From positions 1-64,000 of the forward strand of contig JAPTJF010000147.1 in assembly GCA_029339195.1 (NCBI GenBank): a DNA stretch of 64,000 nucleotides, written 5' to 3'. Positions within the stretch are counted from its first letter, which is position 1. Each line of letters begins with the position of its first letter. The position numbers and the translations under genes are program-made. The notes beneath the pieces are model-generated. The model was not told the origin of the DNA. It ran no database searches and was given only the letters and a program-made list of their open reading frames with translations. Below, in pieces: positions 44,133-55,010 of the stretch. Source of the DNA: Micractinium sp. NFX-FRZ. Taxonomy: Eukaryota > Chlorophyta > Trebouxiophyceae > Chlorellales > Chlorellaceae.

Positions 44133-45896
44133 CGCAGCGCTCCCAGTACAGCCGGAGCCACCGCAGCGGACGCCATCGCTCCTGCAGGTGACGCTGCAGT
44201 CCCAGACCCAGTCTCTTCAGCCAGCCCACTCTGGAGAGGATGCGGCGCCATCGGACCACCTGCAGCCTGTGCCAGCGCCCGCGGCGCCACAGCTTCCGGC
44301 GGGCGAGCTGGCGGCGCCTGCGCCCGCGACAGCCCAGCTGCCAGCGGGCGCCATGGCCGCGCCAGCTCAGCCGACGTTGCAGGCAGCAGTGCCGCTGGCA
44401 GGGTGGTCTGTGAGCGCGTTTGGGCAGGCAGCGCAGCAAGGGACCGTCCCAGCAGTGACCCAGCAGGTGCCGCCAATACCACCGCTGTGGGCGGGGCATG
44501 GCCGACCTCAAGCCTACCCCACCTCCACTGCGGCGCCCGCCCCTGCACTGGCAGGCGCTGGCGGCGTGCAGGACTTGCAGCCTCAGCCACTGCCGCTGGC
44601 CCAGCCGCTGCCACTGCCGCTGCCTGCAGAGGCTTTGGACCTCTTGGAGTGCCCTCCCCTGGTAAGTCTGCCTGGCGACGGCACGATTGACTTTCATGGT
44701 TGGCTTGCGCAGGCAGTCAGCAGAGGCTGTGAGTTTTGCATGCTGCCAGCGCTTGCCTGTGCTGGGGGGCACATCATGTGCCTATGATAGCCTGCGGCGC
44801 CGCTTGCGCACTCGGCCAGATTTGTGTGGGCAAGGCTCGTGCGCCTGGGCCTGCCGCTCCTGGGTGATCCGCCCTGCGTCACAGTGCACGGTAGGGGCGC
44901 GGCTCAGGCGCATTGTGTGCCGAGCATGTGCCATGCAGAGCAGTAGTGGAGGCAGCTGCAGTACACACGGGCCCATCCCCCCAGATTGCTCGCTCCGTGC
45001 ACCTTTTGAATGCTGCCTGCAGCCCATTGTCGCCCTCCTGCTGCCTGCAGAGCACTGAGGATCTCACAGCAGATGAGCTGCGAGTGATCAGCCAAGAGCT
45101 AGGCCTGGAGCTGTTCCCCCCCAACCCACTGGCACCAGCCTCCAGGCAGGCGGTGCCGCTGCCACCACCGCAGCAGCAGGCGCAGCCGCCAGTGCTGTCG
45201 CAGCAGGAAGGGCAGGCAGCCCTCCGTGCTGCGCAGCCTGCTCTGCAGCGGCCAGTGGTGCAGCATTCAGCGGTGCAGCCGTCGCAGCCGGCGCAGCAGG
45301 CGCTGGTGCAAGTGCCGCAGCCTGCATGGCAGCAGCCGACCGTGGAGCCTGGCGGGCAAGCTGTGCTGTTGCTGATGCATCCGCCGCAGGCGCTCTCGGC
45401 AGCGTCGAGCTCCGGAGCCAGCCTGGGCGCAGGTCTTGGCTTCCCGAATGTCGCCTCCACCAGCAGCTGGGTTACAGGACACTCATCCTCGGGCAGCTAC
45501 CAGCTGGCTTCCGGCCAGCCAGCAGTGCACCCATACTGGCAGTACCTTACCTTCCGCCCGCAGTCCTGCCCAACCCTTCCCTTCCCCCCGCTCCCTGCCT
45601 GGATGGGGCAGCAGCAGGCAGCGTACATGAGCAGCACAGCGCAGCAGGCAGCACTGGCACCAGCGGCCCACCAGCAGCTGTCCCTTCACATGACCCCCTA
45701 CCAGCAGCAGCAGCACTGGCAGCAGCAGCAGCCGCCACCGTCGCAGCAGCAGCCGCCACCGTCGCAGCAGCACCCCAGCCACCACCGCCAGTTGCAGCTT
45801 CAGCAGGCTCCACCGCCCCCATCTGCGCTTGCTGCACCATCGCACCAGCAGGCAGCCCCAATGCATGGTCCAGCGCAGCTCCCCCAGGCACAGTAG
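43035..45896 (+). CDS. SBP-box (SQUAMOSA promoter-binding-like) transcription factor
   Basis: Exons 43035-43271, 43738-44661 and 45051-45896 join to 668 residues. The SBP DNA-binding domain spans about residues 37-111. All eight zinc ligands are visible: Cys38, Cys43 and the C-S-H-H pair for the first finger, then FCQQC, FH and RSCRR for the second. It ends with the basic nuclear signal RRSLEQHRQRRR. The domain binds GTAC-core promoter elements in plants; Chlamydomonas CRR1 is the best known algal member, in copper and hypoxia responses. Which process this one controls cannot be told. The domain is split by an intron just after FCQQ, between the two fingers as in plants, and that intron opens with GCAAGT rather than GT. 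The rest is Gln/Pro/Ala-rich, including a pure CAG tract, with a short conserved-looking STEDLTADELRVISQELGL at the start of exon 3. A further small exon between 44662 and 45050 is possible. Confidence 0.88.
44092..44129. repeat. CAG tract encoding polyglutamine in the SBP factor
   Basis: About 12 CAG units follow Arg/Gln-rich CGGCGG repeats in exon 2 and encode an uninterrupted glutamine run. Confidence 0.9.
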
Positions 45897-46640
45897 TCGC
45901 ACTGGGAGCGCTGCTGAAGGAGCAATGATACCCCGTCTACCCCGCCATGGCCCGCATGAAATGGAAAGCCAGCACCACTCGTGCAGGCACCCCACAGTTC
46001 ACCGTCCTCTCTCACCCCAAAGCTAACCGTCCTAAGCTGTACGTCAGCTCAGGTCTACGTTGTGACTCGCTGCTGCGCGACCCCGCACATACCGATCACT
46101 ATCCCCGATTGCATGCTACCATTTGCACTTGCCTTGCCCCCCAAGCGTCCAGTCACTCGACTTTCCCAAGGCTCCAAAGTTTTCATTGCCAAGCTCTTTT
46201 GTGATGACATGATACGGCTGCAAAATGGGCGGCGCTTGCATGTATGCTCCGCAAGTTCCCCTTTTCAACCTGCCCCGCCACCGACAAGCATGCATTCTGC
46301 ATGCTGGCAGGAGCACGTCACATTTCATGGAATCGACATATTATATGTGTGTGATCAACACATCTAGGTATTCATGCGTGCTTGAAGTTGCAGGTGTAAG
46401 GTCATGCAATGCAGCCAGAGAGGCCCGGTGTGAGGACAGGCACGTCACTTGAGTTGGGGCAAAGCATGCACAGCACGTTCCGTCTGCTTGCTGCCAGTGG
46501 AGCAGCCTTCATAGCTGCCCCTCCTCTTGCAGTCAGGACCCCATGTAGGCATGTGCCAACCAGCACCTTGTGGGGCCAGCAGCTTCTGCAGCACCAAAAG
46601 GCGGCCAAGGCGCAGCTTGCTTTGCTTCCCAGCCGAGCGG
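45897..46640. other. Convergent 3' region, SBP gene and small unknown gene
   Basis: No exon was supported. A forward TGTAA at 46395-46399 lies about 500 bases after the SBP stop and may end its transcript. Confidence 0.4.
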
Positions 46641-47538
46641 CTAGCCCTCCAGCTGCTGCCAGGGGTCCTCAGGCAGGCGGGCGCTGGCAACCACCTTGTT
46701 TGTCCACCCGCCCGTCAGCCCCCCTCGGCGCCCGCCCTGCAGGGATGAACAGCAGGGCGAGATGCGAGATGCTAGTAGCGCGTGGGGGCAGCAAGCAGCA
46801 GCCCCCAGGGACGCATGTATGGCATGCCCTGCCTTCAGGCAGGTTAACGTCGGGGCTCTCATGAGGAGGCGGCACCTCATGCTGGTGGGCGGCCCACGCC
46901 GCCGGGCCCTGCCTGCTCCGGCAGCTGCCGAGTAGTGCCTGCTCCGGCCAGCCGGCGAGCAATGCCTGCTTCCGTCCGACCACCGGGGAGCGCGCTCCAC
47001 CTGCCTCATCCCACCCCACCCTTCAAGTTGAGTTGAGCTACCTGTGCCTCTGTCTCATCCTCCTCCTTGGCAGCCAGCTCTCCCAGCCCCAGCTGCCCCT
47101 CCTCCTCCCCGGGCGCGGGCATGGCCACCGGCCGCCCGCCGCCACGGCCGTGTAGGTGTGCGTGCACGTGGGGGTGGGGCCCCGGAGGCTCGGTGGCACT
47201 GTGGTGCTGCGCCGCTTGCGCTTGCTGCAGCCGGGCGGCCACATCACGAGAGTGATAGTACTGGGTGGGAGATGGATGGGGCAGACAGAAGATTGGGTGA
47301 AAGGGCTGCGTATGCCGGCGTGTCATTCAGTCGATGGGAGCCGGGGAGGCACCCCGGCGGCGGCAGGCGGCTGGCCTGCTGCCACTAGTACTCTCACCTG
47401 GGCCGGGCTGATGTAATCTATGTCACTCTCTTGCGACACCTCCTGGCCTGCAACGGGCTTAAAGGCCTCGCTGGGATGCAGGGCATCCGCCGCCGCAGCT
47501 TGCCGGGGCGCTTCATCCGGCTGCTCTGCGGGCTGCAT
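46641..47538 (-). CDS. Small protein of unknown function
   Basis: Three exons (47538-47398, 47260-47042, 46736-46641) join in phase 0 to 151 residues. It begins MQPAEQPDEAPRQAAAADAL, continues with SDIDYISPAQYYHSRDVAA, a His/Gly-rich linker and an acidic stretch, and ends TNKVVASARLPEDPWQQLEG. The acceptor before the last exon (CCCTGCAG) and both donors fit consensus, and the spliced protein has sensible composition, so I consider it real. No family was recognised. It is divergent from the AOX-like gene, 367 bp away. The start is the first in-frame ATG; an AG directly before CCCGCAGAG, two codons in, could instead be an acceptor from an upstream exon. Confidence 0.5.
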
Positions 47539-47905
47539 CAAGTTTAGGCTGAGTGGCAATGCGAGTCCAAGGTAAAGAGAAGACGGACAGCTCACACTCC
47601 GATTGGGCCCACCTTTCTTGCTCGACGTCCACAAGGCTCTCAGGGACTCCACGCCATTCGCTCACAACAACCCCTGTTTCCATCCAAGGCGTGCAGCAGG
47701 AATGGTGGAGACTAAAACTCTCAGCTCCGAGGGACGCACGGTAGGTGGTCGGGTTGCTGCCGCAACGCTCAACCCTTCGTTGCTGGTGGCCTGAGGGGCC
47801 AGCGGCACAGCAGGCAGGCATGTCGCCCACCCAGCTCGCCGCCACCAGTCGAGAGGACGCCTCTCCCTCTCCGACTGGCTTCCCCCTCCGCAGGCCGGGG
47901 CCGCG
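47539..47905. promoter_or_regulatory. Divergent upstream region, unknown gene / AOX-like gene
   Basis: This 367-bp gap between two head-to-head starts would hold both promoters. A non-coding or N-terminal exon of the AOX-like gene ending near 47885 is possible (an AG precedes GCCGGGGCCGCGATG). Confidence 0.4.
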
Positions 47906-50900
47906 ATGTCAAGCCGCACCTTCTCGGCGGGCTACATTGCCCCACACCCGAGCATCAGGTGGGCACGCTACAGCATGGGAGGGCGACGGCCGCAGGAAGC
48001 TGAGGGGGCACCCCGCCCACCAACTGCGCCCTGCATGCCCGCCCCCAGCAGCTTCCTCACGCAGCAGCCACTGTTTTAGTTCACAGGATGTCCCCATCCC
48101 ACACGGTTGCCACTATTTTACACACACCTTTGTTCAGAAAAGATGCAGTGGATGTGGACAGCTTCCTTCAAGACCACCAGGCAAGCGCTCGCGCCGCACG
48201 CGTGATCGGTAGCCCAGCGGGCCACTCCAGCTTCCCTATACTGGCTGGGCTGTTCCGGGCCATGCCAGGTTGTGTTATGGGGCTTACATGCCCTCACTTG
48301 CTGCCCTACAGCTGGCATCCACTGCCGTCAACGTAAGCGGCGCCCGTGCAGTGCCCTCGCAGGCCGTGCCTGCACCCCGCCCAGCCAACAAACCGCCCAC
48401 CCTATGCTGCCAACCTGCCAGGTGTATGCACTCACAACTTCCTGCCCCTCCTCCCACGCCCCACCCCAGCAGGTTTACACTCGCGAGTATCTGGAGAGCG
48501 TGCAGCCTGCCCACCGCAACCCCTCCAAGGCAAGTGCCTGGCAGCCGGGCGTGGCTGAAGGAGGTGCTGAGAGCGGTAACGTTGTGAGCCTCAGGCTAGC
48601 CCGCCGGGAGAGGTTGCTGGCCCAATTGGGCCCGATGGAAAGGTTCCGAGATTAGAAGGGAACGCCTGGCTGGCACTGGATGGATGCATGCCAGGATAGA
48701 GCCAGGAGCCAGGAGCTAGGCTGCAAAAAAGCAGGTCATCCGCTGACTAGGTGCCTGTACTGGAGCAAAGGTGTTCGGCCGCACTGAAGGTGGGGCGCGC
48801 CAGGAGTGCCCAGCAGAGAGCTCCCGCCCCACACACTCCACTGCCGGCCCACAGCGCCGCTGATCACCCTCCCCCGCAGTGGTACGAGGTGGCTGGGTGG
48901 TACTGGCACGTCGTGGCACGCACTGGCGTGGGCTTCATTACAGGTGGGGCTCATCTGTGGGGCATGAGGCCCACGTTTGAAGGTCACAGGGCAAGCGTCC
49001 GGGCACCGGTGCCTGCCAGTGCCGCCTTGGTGCCTCATGCTGCCGACCCCGACCCTGCTCCAGAACCGTACTCCGCACAGGGCTCTTTCCACCTCCCAGG
49101 CAGTGCAGTGCAGTGCAGTGCAGGAGCTGTGGCCCCCACACCCTGGCACGAACCACCACCCTGCGCCGCACCTTGTCTGCCCTTGCACCTGCCCCCACCT
49201 GCAGGCAGCTGGGGCCCTGCCGGCTCCCTCATCAACCTCTCCCTCTCCCACCCCCACAGCCCCACCTGGCATTGACCACCCCCTTGCTCAGGCCCTCGCT
49301 ACACTGCCCCTCACTACACTGCTCCCACCTGCAGGCAGCTGGGGCGCCTCCGACTCCCTCACCGAGTTCAGCCTGGCCAAGCGCATGCTCTTCTTCGACT
49401 CGGTCGGCATCGTGTCCGGCCTGGCTGGTGAGCGCCCGGATTAGCTTTGGGGCGGGGCCCCTGATTGGATGGATTGCCTGCTGGCAGGGTGGGAGGGAGG
49501 CCTGCTGCTCAGGCACAGCAGGTATGCGTGCGGGCACATAGGGCGGCACGGGGATGCAAGTGGTGGCAAGGTAGGGCGGAGCACTCAAGATTGCTTCGCA
49601 AGATGGCAACACCTCTCGTTTACCCCTTGGTTTGCCGCGAGTGCTTGCCCCCGTGCCATCCCGCACCTGCCCTTGCACCCTGCCCCCTGCAGGCGCTGTG
49701 GTCAACCACGCGCGCAGCATGGTCGCCAACAGGGCCGACAACGGCTGGGTGAGTCGGCTGCTTGGCGGGGGCATGCACCATGCCCTCCTGCTATCCCCTT
49801 GTGTGCATCTGGACCTGCTGCTATCAGTTCCTGCTACCTCCATGTCCCACAGTGCACCCCCTGCCTCCCGCAGTGCGCAGCGCTGCCCACTGCCGCCTCT
49901 GCCGCTGAGCCCGTTGTCCTCCCCAGTGCTGTAATGTCGTGCCCTGCATCGCTTCTTGCTGTCGTCCCCTCACCCCCTCATGCCTGATTGACTTCAACAG
50001 CTACTTGCTGGCTCGCCGTGGACTACAACTGTAATTGATTGATTGCTACTGCTGACCCCCTCCGCCAGGTGCACACCCAGCTGGCCAACTCGGAGTGCGT
50101 GCGCACCCACGGAGGCATACTGTCCATGCACACCCGCCCGCCCCTGCCCGCCCGCCTCTTCCAGCTGGCTTTCCAGGTGAGTCGCGGGCAGGGAGGCGGG
50201 GAGGCAGGGGTGCACGCTCGATGTCGCCCAGCACTGCGCACCCACCCCCTGCCGCCTCCTCCCTATTCTTGTTCCCCCTTGCCAGGTGCTCATGTTCTTC
50301 CAGCTGCTGGCCGTCTACTTCTTCATGCCCTGGGTGGCGCACGCGTATGAGGCGTACCGTGCCGAGGAGCAGGTGTTCAAGTGAGTGAAGAGCTTGCCAA
50401 GCGGGCGCGGGCGGTGGCAGAGACTCCACCCATCGGCTGGGGAGAGATGGGGGCGGCAGGCATTTGGTTGAGCAGGCAATGGCGGGAGCCTTGGCCGGAG
50501 GGAGGCGATGGCAACGGGGGGTGTGGGCCTGTGTGTGGGAAAGACAGGCGGCAGTGGAATGTGTGGACAGGGAGTGGAGAAGAGGTGTTCAGGTGAGGAG
50601 CAGAGGATCAAGAAGGAGGGGAGGACGGGCAGCGGGTTGAAGGATGGAAGGCGCAGCAGGCGGCCCTGGATGTGCTCAGCAGCGAGCTGGCGGGAGGCAC
50701 GGGCTCTTTGCTGCCAGCTTGAGAGGCTGCTCTCACCCGATTCCCACTTACCTTAAAAGCCCGATGCCCTCCGTCCTCCCTGGCCCCCTGCCCCCCGCTG
50801 CCACCGCCGCCCTGCAGCCTGTCCCAGGCCATCCGCCTGATTGACACGGGGCGCTTCAAGGGGTGGAAGGGCAGCCGGGCGCCGGGGCTGGCTGTGGCTT

Positions 50901-51711
50901 ACTACGCACTCCCGGTGGGTGGGCGGTTGTGGTGGGGTTTGCATTTACATGGAAGAGTAGGATGGCTGTGATGTGCAGCCGGTGTGTTCAAGGCAGTCGT
51001 GTTGGTGGAGTGGCCGAGTGGGTGGGGGCGGGACAAAGGGGGTGGGATGTGCGTAGCAGGCACGCGCTGAAGCTTGGCAGGAAGTGGGGACACAGCCACT
51101 GAACTTGGCAACGGGGAGCGAGGCGGCACACACTGGAGCGACGACCGCCTTTCCATGCCCCTGGCCGCACCCGCCAGCACTCTACCTGCTGCGCCGCCCC
51201 CTGCCCCATCCCACCGCACCCCACCCTACCCCCCACTTTCTGTGGTTCAGGAGGGCGCCCTCCTGCGCGATGCCCTGGTGCGCATGCGCGCTGACGAGGC
51301 GTGCATCCACCACCTCAACACCGTGCTGGCCGACCTGAACCCTGGCGACAGGTGAGGGGGGCGCCTGCACGCCGCGGGCACGCAGGGCAAGCTGGCGGAG
51401 AAGCAACCAGCACCCACCAGCTGAACGGGGCAGCAGGGGATGTATGGCTGGCAAGAAGTGCGGGGTTGGAGTTTCCACGGGGCCGAAGGTAGAGCCGCAG
51501 AGCCTGCCCTGCCCTGCGCTGCACTCGCGTGGAGCGGCGACGTGCCTGGCCAGCGCAGCTGGGCACTCTTACAGCGGAGGATTGCGGCTGGGAGGTGTGT
51601 GTTTCTTGAATCTGCACTCTTGCCCCTCCCCCCCTGGGAAACCCGCCCCCCTTGGGAAACCCACACACGCGCAGGAACCCTTTCATCACTGTGGAGCGCA
51701 AGCTGAAGTGA
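47906..51711 (+). CDS. Divergent alternative-oxidase-like protein
   Basis: Exons 47906-47958, 48087-48180, 48312-48332, 48473-48529, 48880-48943, 49335-49427, 49693-49748, 50069-50176, 50286-50380, 50818-50914, 51251-51351 and 51675-51711 join to 291 residues. The N terminus MSSRTFSAGYIAPHPSI could be a mitochondrial presequence. Residues from about 108 follow the alternative oxidase plan: KRMLFFDSVGIVSGLAGAVV for RAVVLETVAAVPGMVGGML, then GWVHTQLANSECVRTH, a hydrophobic helix (QVLMFFQLLAVYFFMPWVAH), YRAEEQVF, APGLAVAYYALP and MRADEACIHHLN. True AOX is a di-iron ubiquinol oxidase with four Glu and two His ligands. Here the first Glu reads Asp, the Glu of ExxH reads Val, and the His of DExxH reads Ile, so normal catalysis is doubtful. 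Two introns open with GCAAGT/GCAAGC. The donor at 48181 could instead be GT at 48202, adding seven residues. The fold call is fairly sure; activity is not. Confidence 0.75.
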
Positions 51712-52322
51712 GGAGGTGGGGCCACCACGGTTGGGTCCCCATTGAGAGGCGGGGCCGTCGGTGGCGCTGCACCCAAGGAGGAGCTTGCCATGCAGAGAGG
51801 CGGGCATCAGCCGAGCACGGCCTCCCATGCAGCAAGATGGCCGTCGTGAACAGCCAGCCAGCAGCAATGGCGGCCGGCGCTGCCACAGTGCGCCGTGGCG
51901 GCCACCACGGTGCAGCGGCTCAGCTGCGGGGGCACCTCACAGCCCCTGCTTTGGCCCCTGCCAGTAGCGAGTGATCATCAAGGCCATGCAACAAGTGTGA
52001 GTAGCGAGCGGAGCGGGCGCATCGCAGCCACTGCGGTGTTCCCTCTCCTGTAGCGAGTAGCGCCACACCCGGCAACATTGGCTGGGGAACCCCCTGTTAA
52101 GGATGCATCCCAAGTTGGTACGAAAGTTTCATGATTGTACAGAACTGTTTCCAACCTGTGTGCAAAGCACGTAGCCTCAGAATGAGAGGAACCACAAGGG
52201 AGGCGGCGAAAAGCGCTGTGCCTGCTGCGCCGCCACTTGAATGGCGCGCGCCCTGCAAGGCGGTCCTGACCGCGTCCTTGCTATTTCACCGCCAACCCGA
52301 TCGTTCTTGTAAATATTTCAGC
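51712..52322. other. Spacer between AOX-like and CDIN1-like genes
   Basis: A 611-bp gap in which I found no exon. It contains the AOX-like 3' UTR and the CDIN1-like promoter. A TGTAA close to the right end (near 52308) is too close to the next start codon to assign. Confidence 0.4.
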
Positions 52323-54825
52323 ATGGACAGGGCCACGTACCGGGCGCTGCTGGAGAGAGTGACGCTGCCACTCAGCGCCTGGCCCCACTTTGCGGCGATC
52401 GCCCGAATCTTTGGGGTCTCCGTCGACACGGTGTTCAGCATTTACTCGCTAGAGGTGCAGACCCGCGTGCTGCGCACCAACCACGTCGTGAAAGCGGCAA
52501 TTGGGAAGCACGCGCAACGCTATCTAGCAGGCAAGACAGAGGAGAGAGATGCACAGCCACGGGATCAAGGAACGCTCGGCTACACTTTATGGCGGCGGCG
52601 TGCCGCCTGCCTGCCGCCGCTCTCCAGCCGCCTTCCTGCCTGCCACGCTCCACTACCCTGCCCGCCTCCCCCTCTGCAGGCACTGATGCTGTGCAGCTCG
52701 CCTTCGAGCTGGAATTCCCTCCCTGCGTGCTGCTGCGCCGCCTGCTGGAGGCGCTGCAGCTGGGACTGGCTAAGGAGCGCATCACGCGGGTGCTGCGCTC
52801 GCCCGACCAGCTGTCGGCGCTCGTCAGCCCTGATGCACTTGCTGCACTGGTGGCCAGCACAGCAGCAGCGGCAGCAGCAGTGACAGCAGCAGCAGGAGCA
52901 GCAGGAGAAGCAGCTTATAGACCCGACGGCAGCAGCAGCGAAGCAGCAGCGGCAGCGGCAGGGGGCGGCGGCGGCGGTGCCATCACCCAGCTGGATTGGG
53001 CGCAGCAGCGGCTGTTGGAGCGGCTGCAGCGGGATGTGGAGGCTTGTGTGCTGTGTGACCGCGTCTATTCCCCGGAATCAGGTGGGCGTGTGAGGCTGAC
53101 TTGCCCACTTGCCTGCACGTGGGAGGGCGGCGTGCTATGCATGATGGCGTGAGCTGCACACACATGTGCATGATCCCGCCACTGTCCTTTTGTTGAGTGC
53201 AGACGCAGCGCGACACAGCGCAGGAAATGAGTATGAGGAGAAGCTGAATGCTGAGCTGGCAGCGGCAGGTGTAGCATTCTGGACGGAAGACCAGCTGCGG
53301 TCCAAGGGGTACCACAAGACGCCAGATGCGCGGCTGCAGGTAGGGGGCGGGCAGCTGTAGCATTGCGGGTGGGTGGCAGGGTGTGGCAGGGACGCAGCTG
53401 AACATCACTGTGTCTGCAAGTGGCCAGTAGGCCACAGGCAGCATGCTAGAGTCTTGCTGTGATGGGGTTGTGCAGGGGAGCGTATCCATTAGGGGGCACA
53501 CATGTGCGCACAGGCAGAGGCCCCCGTCTTGCTGGCATCAGAGCCGTGTCTTGCCTGGAGCGGCGTTTTTCAGCTGCCGCAGCTCTGCGCACCCGCCCAC
53601 CCGCCGTCTGCCCCGCCCTGCTCACTTGCCGGCCAGCCTGCCTGACCCTGGCTTGCCCTGCTATGCCCGTCGCAGGTTCCCATTGCCGTTCAGGGGCGCA
53701 TTGTGAATTGGATTGACAGCAAGGCCACATTTGGGGACGACAAGCTGCACAGGTAGGCAGGTTGAGCCAGCCGGGTGGGCCAGCAGCCGCGGGTGTTGCG
53801 GGCTGTTGTGTTTCACGTCACGGTGAGTCCATGCAGGCGACCTTGCATCTCCCTGGGCGGCCTCTGCTCCTCTGTGCAGGCAGGCAGAACATAGCAGAGC
53901 AGTGCAACATGTGCACACAGGACGCTCCTCCTCACGCTTCCACATGCATGCTTCTGTGCGTGGCCCATCCCGCCTTCCCTCCTCACGCCCCTGCATGCAG
54001 CAGCTCGCATAGCAGCAGGGGCGGGAGTGTCATCTACCGGTGTCCTCCCCACGCCTTCCCACCTCCCGCTTCCTTCCCCACTCCCTTCCTCGCCCCCCCT
54101 GCAGGCAGCAGACAGCGGAGCAGTACGAGCGGTACGTCAACCGCTTTGGGCCCGGACTGGTGATCTACTGGCACGGTTACATCGCCGACCTGAACAAGGC
54201 AAGTCTGTTTTGCTTGCTGGTTCATGTGTCGCCTGCTGGCTGGCTGCTGCCTCATCTGACGCTGGTGGTGCATGATGGGCTGCTCATCGCCTGCCCGTCT
54301 GCCCACCCATTGTCACCAACCCTGCTCATGCACCGCCCCTGGCACGCCTCTCGCCCCTTCCTGCGTGCCACTGCTTGACCACCACAAGCGAGCTGCTGAG
54401 GCAGCCTGGTTGTCTCCAACCATGCTCAGCAGGACAGCAACATTCTTCTCATGGATCGTTTCCCCCGGGCAGACGAGATCGTGCAACTGCCCTGCCTGCC
54501 GCTCACCCTTGTGCCCGCGCCGCCGGCGGCAGCTGCGACGGGAGCAGCAGCGGAAGGGGACGCAGAGGCAGGACCGGGCGCAGCAGCAGCAGCAGCAGCA
54601 GCAGAGGGAGTGGAGCCAGGAGGTGCAGCTGCTGCGGCATCGGCAGCAACAGCGCCAGCGGCAGCACTCGAGGAGCTGGCGACAGCGCTGCCGCATGCAG
54701 GCGGCGTACGGCCGCGTATGGCGGAACCGTATGCAGGCGGCGTGCGGCTGCAGAGTACGGCGGAGCCCTATGCAGCGCCCTGCATGCAGTCATTTTTTGT
54801 TACCGCACCTGTAAGGCAGGGCTGA
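52323..54825 (+). CDS. CDIN1: CDIN1 (C15orf41)-like PD-(D/E)XK nuclease
   Basis: Exons 52323-52530, 52680-53081, 53203-53339, 53676-53752, 54105-54198 and 54433-54825 join to 436 residues. The core matches human CDIN1 throughout: [13 protein letters not shown] and an HTH-like N region ending [12 protein letters not shown], then [31 protein letters not shown] and [20 protein letters not shown] at 243-245 and the D-S-K at about 263-265 are the expected catalytic pattern of the TPD family (PF14811), a restriction-endonuclease-like fold. In humans the protein partners codanin-1, and mutations cause congenital dyserythropoietic anaemia type I. Human CDIN1 is 281 residues. The extra length here is an Ala/Gly insert in exon 2 and a C-terminal Ala/Pro tail of about 110 residues with repeated AEPYA units. 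Introns 1 and 5 both start with GC (GCAAGA, GCAAGT), with no usable GT nearby. A partner codanin gene is not in the window. Confidence 0.9.
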
Positions 54826-55010
54826 AGAGATGAGAAGCAAGCAGGGGGGCAGCAGGGCAGGGGCTCAGAAGCTGGCAGAAGCTGCCGCCACGCTAGCGTT
54901 CTCATGCGCTTACTTGCTGCCTCTTAGCCAACCATAACCCACCCGGTCCGTTGACTGCCTTAGACGGCAAATTGAACCGTTCAACGTAAATCCTAAGCAG
55001 CATTACAACC

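Noticed and set aside
43160..44191. Forward open frame of 343 codons overlapping the SBP gene
   Set aside because: It reads through the SBP intron in another frame and contains no SBP motif beyond chance.
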